NCBI RefSeq assembly: GCF_014650695.1
Contig: NZ_BMVL01000006.1
Coordinates: forward strand, 310,001 to 374,000
Length of the DNA stretch: 64,000 nucleotides
DNA from: Streptomyces avidinii
GTDB lineage: Bacteria > Actinomycetota > Actinomycetes > Streptomycetales > Streptomycetaceae
Direction of reading: 5' to 3'
The notes under the pieces are model-generated. The model was not told the origin of the DNA and did no database searches. It saw nothing but the letters and a program-made list of their open reading frames with translations. The stretch's first letter is position 1, and each line of letters begins with the position of its first letter. Made by a program: the position numbers and the translations under genes. This document shows positions 31,804-40,325 of this stretch, in pieces.

Positions 31804-34131
31804 ATGGCTCCGAAGAAGGCAACGACGGCGAAGGCGGCAAAGCCGAAGAAGGCGACGTCCGGCAGGGCCGCCACCACCGCTTCTGCGGCAAACCGCCGGG
31901 CGGCCCGGGATCAGGACGTGCCCCCGGGGACGCCCTCTTCGCAGCCGCCCGCACCCTCCGAGCCCGTGGACCCGCGGGAGCCGCTGCCGCCCAAGGCCGA
32001 CCAGCGCGGGCCGGACCCGCTGAGCCCCACCGGCCGGGCCGCCGGGGCGTCCGCCGCCTCCGTCGCCCAGACGGGCCCGTACCTGACGACCGCGCAGGGC
32101 GCCAGGCTCTACGACAGCGACCACTCCCTCAAGGCCGGAGCTCGCGGCCCCGTCCTCATCCAGGACCACCACCTGCGGGAGAAGATCACCCACTTCGATC
32201 ACGAGCGGATCCCCGAGCGAGTGGTCCACGCCCGGGGCGCGGCCGCTCACGGTGTCTTCACCGGGTACGGAACGGCAGCGAAGGTCACCAGGGCGGCCTT
32301 CCTCGCGAAAGGCGTCGAGACTCCGGTCTTTGTACGCTTCTCGACCGTTCTCGGATCCCGCGGGTCGGCCGACAGCGTGCGGGACACACGCGGGTTCGCG
32401 ACGAAGTTCTACACCTCCGAGGGCACCTTCGATCTGGTCGGCAACAACATCCCGGTCTTCTTCATCCAGGACGCGGTCAAGTTCCCCGACATCATCCACG
32501 CGGGGAAGCCGCATCCGGACCGCGAGATCCCGCAGGCCCAGAGCGCGCACGACACGTTCTGGGACTTCGTGTCCCTGCATACGGAAGCAACCCACCACAC
32601 CCTCTGGAACATGTCGGACCGCGGCATCCCCCGCTCCTACCGGATGATGGAGGGATTCGGGGTCCACACCTTCCGCCTGGTCAACGGCAAGGGCGCCTCG
32701 ACGCTCGTGAAGTTCCACTGGAAGCCCCGGCTCGGCGTGCACTCCCTGGTGTGGGAGGAAGCCCAGATCACCGCCGGCATGGACCCGGACTTCCACCGGC
32801 GCGACCTCGCCGACGCGATCGAGGCCGGCGCCTTCCCCCAGTGGGAACTGGGCATCCAGACGTTCCCCGACACCCCCGACCAGACGTTCGAGGGCATCGA
32901 CCTGCTCGACCCGACCAAGATCGTCCCCGAGGAGCTGGCCGCCGTGCAGCCGATCGGTCTGATGACGTTGAACGCCAACCCGCAGAACTACTTCGCCGAG
33001 ACCGAGCAGGTGGCCTTCCACCCCGGTCATCTGGTTCCCGGCATCGACGTCACCGACGACCCGCTGCTGGCCGGACGGCTCTTCTCCTACCTCGACACCC
33101 AGATCAGCCGGCTCGGCGGCCCCAACTTCGGGCAGATTCCGGTGAACCGACCCCACGCCCCCGTCAACGACATGCTCCGTGACGGCATGCACCAGACCGC
33201 CGTGCACACGGGTGTCGCCCCCTACCGCCCCAACAGCCTCGACGGCGGCTGCCCGTTCCTGGCGGGCGCGGATACGGCCGCGTTCGTCGAGGTACCGGTC
33301 GAACTCCCCGCCGCTCAGAAGGAACGGGCCGCTCCGGAGTCCTTCGACGACCACTTCGGCCAGCCCCGCCAGTTCTGGCTCAGCATGACCCCTGTGGAAC
33401 GCGAACACATCGTCGCGGCCTACACCTTCGAGTTGTCCAAGTGCTCCGAGCAGACCATCAGGGAACGCGTGCTCGCCGTTCTCGCCAACGTCGACTCCGA
33501 ACTCTGCGCGCAGGTGGCCGCCGGCCTGGGCCTGCCTGCCCCCGCCGCTACGGAACCCCTCGCGCGCGTCGAGCCCAGTCCTGCCCTGTCGCAGATCGGG
33601 GGGACCTGGCCGCTGGACGGTCGGGTCGTCGGCATCGTCGCGGGGCCGGACAGCGATGTGAAGGGTGTCGCCGCCGCGCGGAAGGCGGTACTCGCGGCCG
33701 GTATGACGCCGCTGGTGATCGCCCCGACCGGCGGCGCCCTCGGCACGGGCAAGGCGTCCGTCGCCGTACAGCGGACCTTCGCGACAGCGCGGTCCACGGA
33801 GTTCGACGCCCTGCTCCTCGCCGGCGCGCCCGGACCCGCGGCCGATGCCGACGGGGCCCGAGACGCCAAGTCGGGCCGGGGCAAGGGCGGTCGGAGCAAG
33901 GTCGCTCGACGCCCGGCCGCGGACCCGCGGCTGCTCCTGCTGGTGTCGGAGACGTTCCGGCACGCCAAGGCCATCGGCGGCTGGGACGGAGCGGCAGCCC
34001 TGCTCGACGAGGCGGGCGTCCCGACCGACGCCGCCGGCATCGTCGACGCGGCGAACCCGGCCTCCGCCACGAAGTCGCTGGCGGCGCTGCTCGCCGAACA
34101 CCGCGTGTGGGACCGCTTCCCCGCCGCGTAG
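31804..34131 (+). CDS. katE: large-subunit monofunctional catalase (clade 2, HPII-like)
   Basis: A 775-residue haem catalase, degrading hydrogen peroxide to water and oxygen. The N-terminal 90 residues are a Lys/Ala/Pro-rich extension. The core shows the active His142 (RVVHARGAAAHG), the distal Asn in LVGNNIPVFF (214-215) and the proximal haem tyrosine in LFSYLDTQISRLGG. After about residue 590 comes the flavodoxin/DJ-1-like C-terminal domain typical of 75-84 kDa catalases (GRVVGIVAGPDSDVKGVAAA). That domain has an unusual Lys/Arg/Gly-rich insert near 685-705 (SGRGKGGRSKVARR). ATG 31804 behind GGAGG. It may be co-regulated with the divergent envelope-stress operon. Confidence 0.95.
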   Translation: MAPKKATTAKAAKPKKATSGRAATTASAANRRAARDQDVPPGTPSSQPPAPSEPVDPREPLPPKADQRGPDPLSPTGRAAGASAASVAQTGPYLTTAQGARLYDSDHSLKAGARGPVLIQDHHLREKITHFDHERIPERVVHARGAAAHGVFTGYGTAAKVTRAAFLAKGVETPVFVRFSTVLGSRGSADSVRDTRGFATKFYTSEGTFDLVGNNIPVFFIQDAVKFPDIIHAGKPHPDREIPQAQSAHDTFWDFVSLHTEATHHTLWNMSDRGIPRSYRMMEGFGVHTFRLVNGKGASTLVKFHWKPRLGVHSLVWEEAQITAGMDPDFHRRDLADAIEAGAFPQWELGIQTFPDTPDQTFEGIDLLDPTKIVPEELAAVQPIGLMTLNANPQNYFAETEQVAFHPGHLVPGIDVTDDPLLAGRLFSYLDTQISRLGGPNFGQIPVNRPHAPVNDMLRDGMHQTAVHTGVAPYRPNSLDGGCPFLAGADTAAFVEVPVELPAAQKERAAPESFDDHFGQPRQFWLSMTPVEREHIVAAYTFELSKCSEQTIRERVLAVLANVDSELCAQVAAGLGLPAPAATEPLARVEPSPALSQIGGTWPLDGRVVGIVAGPDSDVKGVAAARKAVLAAGMTPLVIAPTGGALGTGKASVAVQRTFATARSTEFDALLLAGAPGPAADADGARDAKSGRGKGGRSKVARRPAADPRLLLLVSETFRHAKAIGGWDGAAALLDEAGVPTDAAGIVDAANPASATKSLAALLAEHRVWDRFPAA

Positions 34132-34244
34132 CCACGGAGCCACGCAGCCAGGGACGGACGACAGGACCACGCACGCACGACCTTCGCATCAGACGCGTCC
34201 CGCAACGAAGGAACGGCGAGGACGCCGGACGAAAGGAAGCAGTC

Positions 34245-34460
34245 ATGAACGAGCCGGAACCCCGCAAGCCGACCCCGCCCTCCGAGGCACCGGGCGAGAG
34301 CGGCGACCGCGCGGCCCGGAAGGAGGCCGAGGACGCGCTGGTCCCCGGCACGGGCGACAGCGCGAACGGCCCTGCGCGCCGTTCCCGTACCGAGGCCGAG
34401 CGCCGCTCGGCCGACCGCCGGGGCGAAGACGGAAAGCACGGCAAGCACGGCAAGCGCTGA
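34245..34460 (+). CDS. small hydrophilic charged protein
   Basis: A 71-residue protein made almost entirely of Pro, Glu, Arg, Lys, Asp and Ser (e.g. RKPTPPSEAPGESGDRAARK), predicted disordered, ending HGKHGKR. ATG 34245 follows GAAAGGAAG at good spacing, and the gene starts 113 bases after the catalase stop, so it may share that transcript. Such small charged proteins behind catalase are common in streptomycetes and resemble stress or desiccation proteins in composition; no domain supports a function. Confidence 0.6.
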   Translation: MNEPEPRKPTPPSEAPGESGDRAARKEAEDALVPGTGDSANGPARRSRTEAERRSADRRGEDGKHGKHGKR

Positions 34461-34546
34461 GCGGCACCCTGCTCGGGCCAGGAGCCGGGCGCGGCCCATT
34501 CGCACGAGCCATCGGGCCGCGAGGGCCTCCCCTCCCCGCTCCGCGC

Positions 34547-34582
34547 CGTGTCGTGTCGGGCCGTGTCGGGCCGTGTCGGGCC
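34547..34582. repeat. GTGTCGGGCC tandem repeat
   Basis: Three tandem copies of the 10-mer GTGTCGGGCC, preceded by a partial copy, just after the HPP-family gene's stop. Confidence 0.8.
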
Positions 34583-34589
34583 GCCGCCG

Positions 34590-35156
34590 CTACCACCAGC
34601 GGACGGGGTACCGGGCTGTCCCCCGGCGCACGCGGGACGCGGCGTGGCCGGCGAGGACGAGGACCACGGTGGCGCAGAGCAGCAGCGCGGTGAACCTCAC
34701 CGCCGGCGGGGTCTGCAGCACGACCACGACCGCGGTGGCGCAGGCGGGTGAGTGCGGGGTCCGGGCGAGCGTGGTGGCGGCGAAGGTCAGCCCTCCGGCC
34801 AGCGCCGCGCTCCAGGGACTGGTGGGCAACAGCGCGAGGACCACGTACCCGGCTCCGGCCCCCAGGAGGTGCGCGACGACGACGCTCCGGGGCTGGGCCA
34901 CGGGCAGCGTGGGCGTGCTGTGGAGGACTCCGGCGCTTGCGGCGAGCGAGGGTATGAGGACAGGTTCGCCGATCATCACCCCGATGGCTGCTAGCACCAG
35001 CAGGCCGGTGGTGACCGCGCTGACGCCGGGGAGGGCCGCGGCCACGGCGTGCCGGGCGGAGCACAGGCGCCCGCGCCGCGCCGGGAACGGTACGTCGGCG
35101 CCAGGCGCCTCGGGGCCCGGCACGGGCCCGCGGGGCAGCACGGAGTCAGCTTTCAC
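34590..35156 (-). CDS. HPP-family integral membrane protein
   Basis: A 188-residue protein with about four membrane segments of the HPP family (AAIGVMIGEPVLIPSLAASA, VVAHLLGAGAGYVVLALL). The family motif HPP is replaced by HSP in ARTPHSPACATAVVVVLQ. HPP proteins include nitrite transporters of plant chloroplasts and cyanobacteria; bacterial members are mostly uncharacterised. Start GTG 35156 has CAGGAG at 8-base spacing, better than the ATG at 35282. It stands alone between repeats and a lipoprotein gene. Confidence 0.78.
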   Translation of the reverse strand: MKADSVLPRGPVPGPEAPGADVPFPARRGRLCSARHAVAAALPGVSAVTTGLLVLAAIGVMIGEPVLIPSLAASAGVLHSTPTLPVAQPRSVVVAHLLGAGAGYVVLALLPTSPWSAALAGGLTFAATTLARTPHSPACATAVVVVLQTPPAVRFTALLLCATVVLVLAGHAASRVRRGTARYPVRWW

Positions 35157-35294
35157 GATGGCGGCTCCTGGCAAGGCGGCGCACGGGACGATCGGGTGGA
35201 GCGACGGGAGGGTCGCACCGTCAGCCACCCTGCCCGACCGATCTGTCACCGCCCTACAACAGCCTTGTGGTTCAGCCTCCACTGCCTGCCGGGG

Positions 35295-35834
35295 TCAGAA
35301 CCTCTCGACCTCCTTGCCGTCCGGGACCCGATAGCAGCCGGAGACCACGGTCAGGCTCAGCTTCGGCGGGTCGTTCTTCTTCATCTGGACGATGCTGACG
35401 CTGTACTTCTTCTCGCTGTTGTCGGCGGTCAGGTTGAGGTTCTTGGCCTGGCTCGTGTCGGGCTCGTACCGGACGACCTTCCAGCCGTGCTTGGGCAGTT
35501 CGGTCCTGAGCCTCTCCATCGCCTCGTCGAGCTGGTCGGCCGAGGCGGGGTAGAAGCTCCACGGGTGGAAGACCTGGAAGTACGTGGCCGGGTCCTTGCC
35601 CTCGCACTCCGTGACGCCGGAACGGCTCTCGGAGGCCTTCCCCTTGACCCCGAGCAGGTCGTAGAGCTCGCTCGACACCTTCTCCACCGCGTCGGCGGCA
35701 TCACGCGAGGTGCTGGTGCCCACGACGGGGATCGCGTCCGGGTCTGCGGAGTCGTTCATGCTGCATCCAGTCAGGGTGGTGAGGACGAGGGACGGAAGGA
35801 GCAGGAGCGCCGTGGCGCCCGGTTTGATCTTCAA
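35295..35834 (-). CDS. lipoprotein of the DUF1023 operon
   Basis: A 179-residue lipoprotein with a signal peptide ending in LTGC (Cys24). The mature part has alternating strands and helices (ADAVEKVSSELYDLLGVKGK, LDEAMERLRTELPKHGWKVV, and a terminal GCYRVPDGKEVERF) with one further Cys pair. I do not recognise the fold. It follows the DUF1023 gene by 77 bases on the same strand, so it probably belongs to the same WXG-like secretion or surface operon and sits on the outer face of the membrane. Confidence 0.8.
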   Translation of the reverse strand: MKIKPGATALLLLPSLVLTTLTGCSMNDSADPDAIPVVGTSTSRDAADAVEKVSSELYDLLGVKGKASESRSGVTECEGKDPATYFQVFHPWSFYPASADQLDEAMERLRTELPKHGWKVVRYEPDTSQAKNLNLTADNSEKKYSVSIVQMKKNDPPKLSLTVVSGCYRVPDGKEVERF

Positions 35835-35911
35835 AACGGGGTCTCAATCGTCGTTCGGACCAGTCGGACCGGTCAGGACCAGGGAGAGGACGGCCTGCGG
35901 TGCCGTCACGG

Positions 35912-37723
35912 CTACCTCATGTGCTCCCAGCGGTTGGGCGGCGGCTTCAGGGTCACGTCCTGACTGTGCCCCGCCACGACCAGACCCTGGTTCCGCAGGC
36001 TCTCGGACCCCTCCTTCCAGTACTCGCTGTGGCCGGAGACATTGCTGCCGGTGGTCATCTGGTTGGCCCCGAACACCTCGTCGCTCGGGATCCGCCACGG
36101 ACCGTCCCAGTCGGTGCCGCCGTGTCCGAAGCGGCCGATGTCCGGTACCGGGTCGCCGTCGGCCTCCTGGTTCCAGACGTGCCCCTTGGGCACGTCCAGT
36201 TGCTCCGCCTTGGGGACCTGGACGCCCGGGCTGCCCGCGGTGATGATGTCGTCCGCGTTCAGGTCGCCCTGGCGGGCCGCCGACCCGATGAGGGTCGTGC
36301 CGTACGAGTGACCGATCGCGGTGCGGTGCGGATCCGATTCGCCGGTGTGCGACGCGTCGAGGCCGTCCATGAACCGGTTGAAGGCCGGGGCACCGTCATT
36401 GGCGTAGTGGCTGAACGGCGAGTCCTTGACGATGTCCTGCGGGGCGTCGTAGCCGAGCCAGGTGATCGTGGAGACGGGCTTGCCGTCGGCCGCGTCGGTG
36501 GCCGTACGCCACACGTTCTCCATGCGCCCGATGTCGCCGCCGATGCTCCCCAGGTTGGACGTCGTGCCCGGCACGTAGACGGCCTGGTGCGCGGCCGTGT
36601 CGGGGTTCCCGTTGGCAACGATCGCGCGGCCGTTGCCCTCCGGGCTGAAGCCGAGCAGGTACGCCTCGGGGAGGTTGTTCTGTCCCGTCGCGTCGAAGCG
36701 CTTCTGGATGCTCTCCATGCCCTTGAGGGAGTTCGTGAGGTGCCGGTACTGGTCGCCGTACTTCTTGTCCCACGCCATCCATTCGTCGGTGTGCACCTTG
36801 GAGGGGTACATCCCGGCGGTGATCCACGTCCACTCGTTGGCGGGCGGCTTGGGGATGCCGTTCAGCGTCATCTGGTAGGTGCCGCGCTTCTCGTCGAAGA
36901 CGGCGCGGTTGGCCTCGTCCCGGACCGTGGCGGGCAGCCCGTCGATCGCGCCGACGGCGTCCGGCCGCAGCGAGATCCACGCTGCCTGCTGGTCGGCGTC
37001 GAGCCCCTTCCACCAGTCCGCGTTGGCCTGCGGCGAACCGTCCTTCGGAGGCTGGGGCAGCGAGTCCAGGTAGTGCTGGCCCGCCCCGCGCACGCCCTCC
37101 ATGTCCTTCCCGGCGTCCGCCCAGTCCCCCTCGGACACGACCAGGTCGTCGTCCGCCTTGAGCTTGCGCACCTGCGGCGCCCACTTCTGGTCCGCCTCGG
37201 TGGCCTCGTTCACGGCTTCCGTGATGCGGTTGGCGATGTCCTGGGCGATCTTGCAGTTCGGGTTCGGGTCGATATTGCCCGCCTGCCGCAGGATCCCGCG
37301 GGCCGGCTCGGACAGGGTCCCCTTCGCCGCGCCGGGCTGCGGCGGCGAACCGCCCGGGTTCTCCCCGGCCGCCGGATAGGCAACCGAGCCGTCGGCGCCC
37401 ACCGTGAACTTGTGCTCGGCCGCCTCCGACAGCGCCTGTTCCAGCTTCTTCTGCGCCGGGCGCACGTCCGCCACGAAGGCCTTCAGGGCCGTGCCCATCA
37501 GGCCGCACTCGACCTGGACGTAGTGGAAGTCCTTCGCCACCTCGCGCAGCTGAAGGACGGCGGCGTCGACCGCCACGCCCTTCAGCGCCTTCTGCATCTG
37601 GGCCGTGATCCGCTGCTCCAGCGCGTCCTTGGCCTGGCTCGCCATGTCGCTGGTGGAGCGGTATCCGGTCGCCGCTTCCTCGAACTCGTGCAGCTTGAGC
37701 GTCTTGAGTGCCTCGATGTCCAC
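35912..37723 (-). CDS. DUF1023 alpha/beta hydrolase with WXG-like helical N-terminus
   Basis: A 603-residue protein. The first 110 residues are long helices resembling WXG100/ESX partner domains (LHEFEEAATGYRSTSDMASQ). A linker and helical region follow, then from about residue 360 a DUF1023 alpha/beta-hydrolase: AYLLGFSPEGNGRAIVANGN, VYVPGTTSNLGSIGGD, nucleophile Ser in AIGHSYGTTLIGSA, and a final VSGHSEYW histidine. No signal peptide is present, so export, if any, would be by a type VII-like route. The start ATG 37723 is 8 bases behind the small WXG-like gene. DUF1023 proteins have unproven substrates and are sometimes thought to be effectors. Confidence 0.85.
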   Translation of the reverse strand: MDIEALKTLKLHEFEEAATGYRSTSDMASQAKDALEQRITAQMQKALKGVAVDAAVLQLREVAKDFHYVQVECGLMGTALKAFVADVRPAQKKLEQALSEAAEHKFTVGADGSVAYPAAGENPGGSPPQPGAAKGTLSEPARGILRQAGNIDPNPNCKIAQDIANRITEAVNEATEADQKWAPQVRKLKADDDLVVSEGDWADAGKDMEGVRGAGQHYLDSLPQPPKDGSPQANADWWKGLDADQQAAWISLRPDAVGAIDGLPATVRDEANRAVFDEKRGTYQMTLNGIPKPPANEWTWITAGMYPSKVHTDEWMAWDKKYGDQYRHLTNSLKGMESIQKRFDATGQNNLPEAYLLGFSPEGNGRAIVANGNPDTAAHQAVYVPGTTSNLGSIGGDIGRMENVWRTATDAADGKPVSTITWLGYDAPQDIVKDSPFSHYANDGAPAFNRFMDGLDASHTGESDPHRTAIGHSYGTTLIGSAARQGDLNADDIITAGSPGVQVPKAEQLDVPKGHVWNQEADGDPVPDIGRFGHGGTDWDGPWRIPSDEVFGANQMTTGSNVSGHSEYWKEGSESLRNQGLVVAGHSQDVTLKPPPNRWEHMR

Positions 37724-37731
37724 GGCTCAGG

Positions 37732-38184
37732 TCACCTCCCCTGCCCGCCGGTGGCAGGGGTGTCCTGGTACTGCTTCCCCAACTCCGTGAAGAGGCCCTT
37801 GATGTTCTCGTCGGTGAGGAACAGATCGATCCCCACCCGCTCCAGCTTGCCCTGCAGGCCGGTGCACCGGCCGGACAGCGACTCCAGGTACGTCTTCCAG
37901 GTCTGGTAGACCTCGGACTGCGCCCCCGCGGTCTCCACCCCACCACCGGTGGCGAGGCCCGCCTGTCCGGTTTCGAGGCCCGTCAGGGCCTTCTTCAGAT
38001 CACCGCCCAGGCCCCCGACCGCAACGCCGGCCGCCGTCCACGCAGCTCTGCTGGTCTTCACGTCCCCGTCGTCACCGCCGCCACCGCCGCCGTCCTGGGC
38101 GCTCGCGGCGCTCGCCAGCCGCATACCCGGTTCACCCACAGCGGCGCCCCTGTGACGCGCCCATTCCTCGTCGAACGAACCCAC
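37732..38184 (-). CDS. small helical WXG100-like partner protein
   Basis: A 150-residue protein with a Gly/Asp-rich stretch (about 30-42) between two helical regions; the second reads EVYQTWKTYLESLSGRCTGL, typical of ESX-type helix hairpins although the exact W-x-G triplet is absent. It is the first gene of the operon ending in the DUF1023 protein and lipoprotein and probably pairs with the DUF1023 N-terminus. ATG 38184. No ESX secretion ATPase is encoded nearby. Confidence 0.7.
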   Translation of the reverse strand: MGSFDEEWARHRGAAVGEPGMRLASAASAQDGGGGGGDDGDVKTSRAAWTAAGVAVGGLGGDLKKALTGLETGQAGLATGGGVETAGAQSEVYQTWKTYLESLSGRCTGLQGKLERVGIDLFLTDENIKGLFTELGKQYQDTPATGGQGR

Positions 38185-38326
38185 CCCGTGTCCCCCTTAC
38201 AAACACCAACGAAAGAGTTCCCAGTAGCAACCCTACGCAAGGGTTACCCGCGGGGATCTCACGGGGTGGCCGTGGTTCGGCGACTCGAAGGTTCAGCTCT
38301 TCGGCGGCGGGGCGGCGGGGCGGCGC

Positions 38327-38515
38327 CTACATGGGGTCCATGGTTCCGGCGCCGGGGCCGTTCATCTGCTCGCTCTTCTCACGGATGTGCAGCGCCTTCC
38401 TCGTGAGCCGCTGCTGCTCCGCTGGATCGGTGGCGTGCTGGGCGGCCTGTTCCAGCTCCTGGGCCTTGTCCCGCATCTCCTGGGCCCGCTTGCCGGACGG
38501 GTTCTCGATACTCAC
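38327..38515 (-). CDS. small DUF6381-like protein
   Basis: A 62-residue helical protein: KRAQEMRDKAQELEQAAQHA, then TDPAEQQRLTRKALHIREKS, ending GTMDPM, a pattern seen in small Streptomyces proteins named DUF6381. GTG 38515 is preceded by GAGGAGG at 5-base spacing and is far better than the upstream ATG. Its role is unknown; small soluble helix-loop-helix proteins like this are often stress- or sporulation-linked. Confidence 0.75.
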   Translation of the reverse strand: MSIENPSGKRAQEMRDKAQELEQAAQHATDPAEQQRLTRKALHIREKSEQMNGPGAGTMDPM

Positions 38516-38678
38516 GTCGACCTCCTCGGTCGGGCTGGTGTGTATCCGGCTACCCACACATCCGAGGGGCATTCACCAGGAGCACCGTGCGCTACCGGTC
38601 GACTCCCGGGGCCGCATCCGAACCCCGCGCAACGGAACCCGTTGATCCGCCGCCGGCTCTCGGGAAGAGTCCCTCATC

Positions 38679-39239
38679 ATGGAATTCTTCTGCTACCACC
38701 GCGATCGCACCGGCTCCCTGCCGCTGCGCAGGGAACTGCTGGAACGGCACTGGTCCTACATGGACCAGTACGAGAAGGAACTGATCGCCCGGGGCCCGAC
38801 CTTCGTCCCCGGCGGTGACGCCCCCAGCGGCAGCGTGCACATCGTCGATGTCCCGGATCCCGCTGCCGCGCGTGCCTTCGCCTTCGACGAGCCCGGCTAC
38901 CAGGCCGGCGTGTACCGGGATGTGCTCCTGCTCCGCTGGCGCAACATGCTCGGGCGCACCATGTGGGACTTTCCCGGTGGCCGGACCGGGGGCAATCGCT
39001 ACCTCGTACTCGGCCTCGGCGCGGGACCGGCCACCGCCGCCACCGCCGCCCTCGCCCTGCCGCCCGGCGAGGACGAGCTGATCGCGTACGGCCCGCTGTT
39101 GTCGGACGACGGCAGCGCATGGCTGGGTACGGCCGCGCTGGTCCGGGCTCCGGACGCCGCGACGGCACGCGCGGTCCTGACCGTGGACGCCTGTGCCGAT
39201 GTCGAGGTCCACGACTGGGAGTTCGGCGGACGGCGGTGA
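38679..39239 (+). CDS. tandem YciI-like domain protein
   Basis: A 186-residue protein made of two YCII-like ferredoxin-fold domains. The first (1-95) has FFCYHRDRTGSLPLRRELLE and HIVDVPDPAAARAFAFDEPG. The second (about 105-183) is a shorter variant: YLVLGLGAGPA, DELIAYGPLLSDDGSAWLG and DAATARAVLTVDACADVEVH. In single-domain YciI an Asp-His pair is catalytic; here the usual His is less clear, though HWSYMDQYEKEL may supply it. Fusion gives an intramolecular dimer. ATG 38679 has weak ribosome-site spacing. It is convergent with the LysR gene. Confidence 0.8.
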   Translation: MEFFCYHRDRTGSLPLRRELLERHWSYMDQYEKELIARGPTFVPGGDAPSGSVHIVDVPDPAAARAFAFDEPGYQAGVYRDVLLLRWRNMLGRTMWDFPGGRTGGNRYLVLGLGAGPATAATAALALPPGEDELIAYGPLLSDDGSAWLGTAALVRAPDAATARAVLTVDACADVEVHDWEFGGRR

Positions 39240-39278
39240 CGTGACGGCAGCGTGTGGGCGTGCCGGCCTGTCAGCCGG

Positions 39279-40244
39279 TCACCGTGCCGGAAGGTGCCCC
39301 GGGGCGCCATCCGGCGGAACCGCCCAGCTCGGCGCCCATGTCCCGGCGGCATCGCGGTCGTCCCCTGCGGCGGCGAGGTGGGCGCGCAGAGCGGCCAGCG
39401 CCGGGTGCGCGTTGTCGCGGTGCCACAGGAGCGAGTGCGGGTACACCGGCGTCGGGTCGGTCACCGGGATGCGGCGCAGACCGTGGCCGGCGGGCCAGAC
39501 GAGGCGGGTGTGTTCGCCCATGAAGGTGGCCAGGGCCGGGGTGTCGGCGATGGTGTCGAGGAGTGCGTCGGACCCGAAGTTGGGGCCGGTCGCCTCGATG
39601 GTGAGGCCGAACTCGGCGACGAGCTCGTCGTAGTAGGCGCCCCACTCGGTACCGGGGACGATCCCGGGCATCCAGATCCGGTGCCCGGCGAGCCGGGCGA
39701 CGGTCACCGACCGGGCGCCGGCAAGTGCGTGAGCGGGCCCGGTGAGGAGCTGGAGCGACTCGTCGAGGACGCGGACGGACCGGATGTCGTCCGGGAGGGG
39801 CCGGCCGGGCGCGGCGACGGCGCGGAAGGACGCGTCGATCTCTCCTGACCGGATCGCGGCGACGGCCGTCTCGATGTCGAGCAGCATGACCACGTCGAGG
39901 TCGATCTCGGGGTGGGCGCGGTGGAAGCCGCGCATGAGGCCCGAAGGCGCGACGCGCGAGGCGATCACGTCGACGCGCAGCGGGCGGCGGCCGGCGCGCA
40001 CGGACGTGACCGCCCGCTCGGCGACGCGCAGCAGTTCGCGTGCGTGGGGCAGGAAGGCCTGCCCGTCGATGGTGAGCTCGGCGCCGCGCGGCGTACGGGT
40101 GAACAGGCGCACGCCGAGGTTGCGCTCCAGCGTGGCGATGCGCTTGGAGACGGCCTGCTGGGTGACCGCCAGCTCGGTGGCTGCCTCCTGGAACTGCCCC
40201 GCGTCGGCGGCGACGACGAAGGTCCGGACGGTGTCGAGGTCCAT
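39279..40244 (-). CDS. LysR-family regulator
   Basis: A 321-residue LTTR. The N-terminal HTH reads FVVAADAGQFQEAATELAVT then QQAVSKRIATLERNLGVRLF. The effector domain (about 90-290) has two Rossmann-like halves (RVDVIASRVAPSGLMRGFHR; RIWMPGIVPGTEW). ATG 40244. It is divergent from an MFS exporter across 80 bp containing a perfect 10-bp inverted repeat at 40259-40279, the expected binding site. It should switch the exporter in response to a ligand and repress itself. Confidence 0.9.
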   Translation of the reverse strand: MDLDTVRTFVVAADAGQFQEAATELAVTQQAVSKRIATLERNLGVRLFTRTPRGAELTIDGQAFLPHARELLRVAERAVTSVRAGRRPLRVDVIASRVAPSGLMRGFHRAHPEIDLDVVMLLDIETAVAAIRSGEIDASFRAVAAPGRPLPDDIRSVRVLDESLQLLTGPAHALAGARSVTVARLAGHRIWMPGIVPGTEWGAYYDELVAEFGLTIEATGPNFGSDALLDTIADTPALATFMGEHTRLVWPAGHGLRRIPVTDPTPVYPHSLLWHRDNAHPALAALRAHLAAAGDDRDAAGTWAPSWAVPPDGAPGHLPAR

Positions 40245-40258
40245 GCCTCCACCCTATG

Positions 40259-40279
40259 GCCACAACCATTGGTTGTGGC
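40259..40279. promoter_or_regulatory. perfect palindrome, probable LysR operator
   Basis: GCCACAACCA and TGGTTGTGGC are exact inverted copies around one central T, 15 bases before the LysR start and about 50-110 bases before the MFS start. It is the only strong dyad in the divergent region. Confidence 0.7.
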
Positions 40280-40325
40280 TGATGGTGCTGCGGTTGTTTG
40301 ATCGCTGGGTGCGCCGCTCGCTTTG

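Noticed and set aside
31495..34170. Long minus-strand frame opposite the catalase
   Set aside because: Antisense shadow of a strongly conserved catalase; composition is not protein-like.
35900..37909. Long plus-strand frame opposite the DUF1023 gene
   Set aside because: Shadow of the minus-strand hydrolase; Arg/Val/Gly-rich without motifs.
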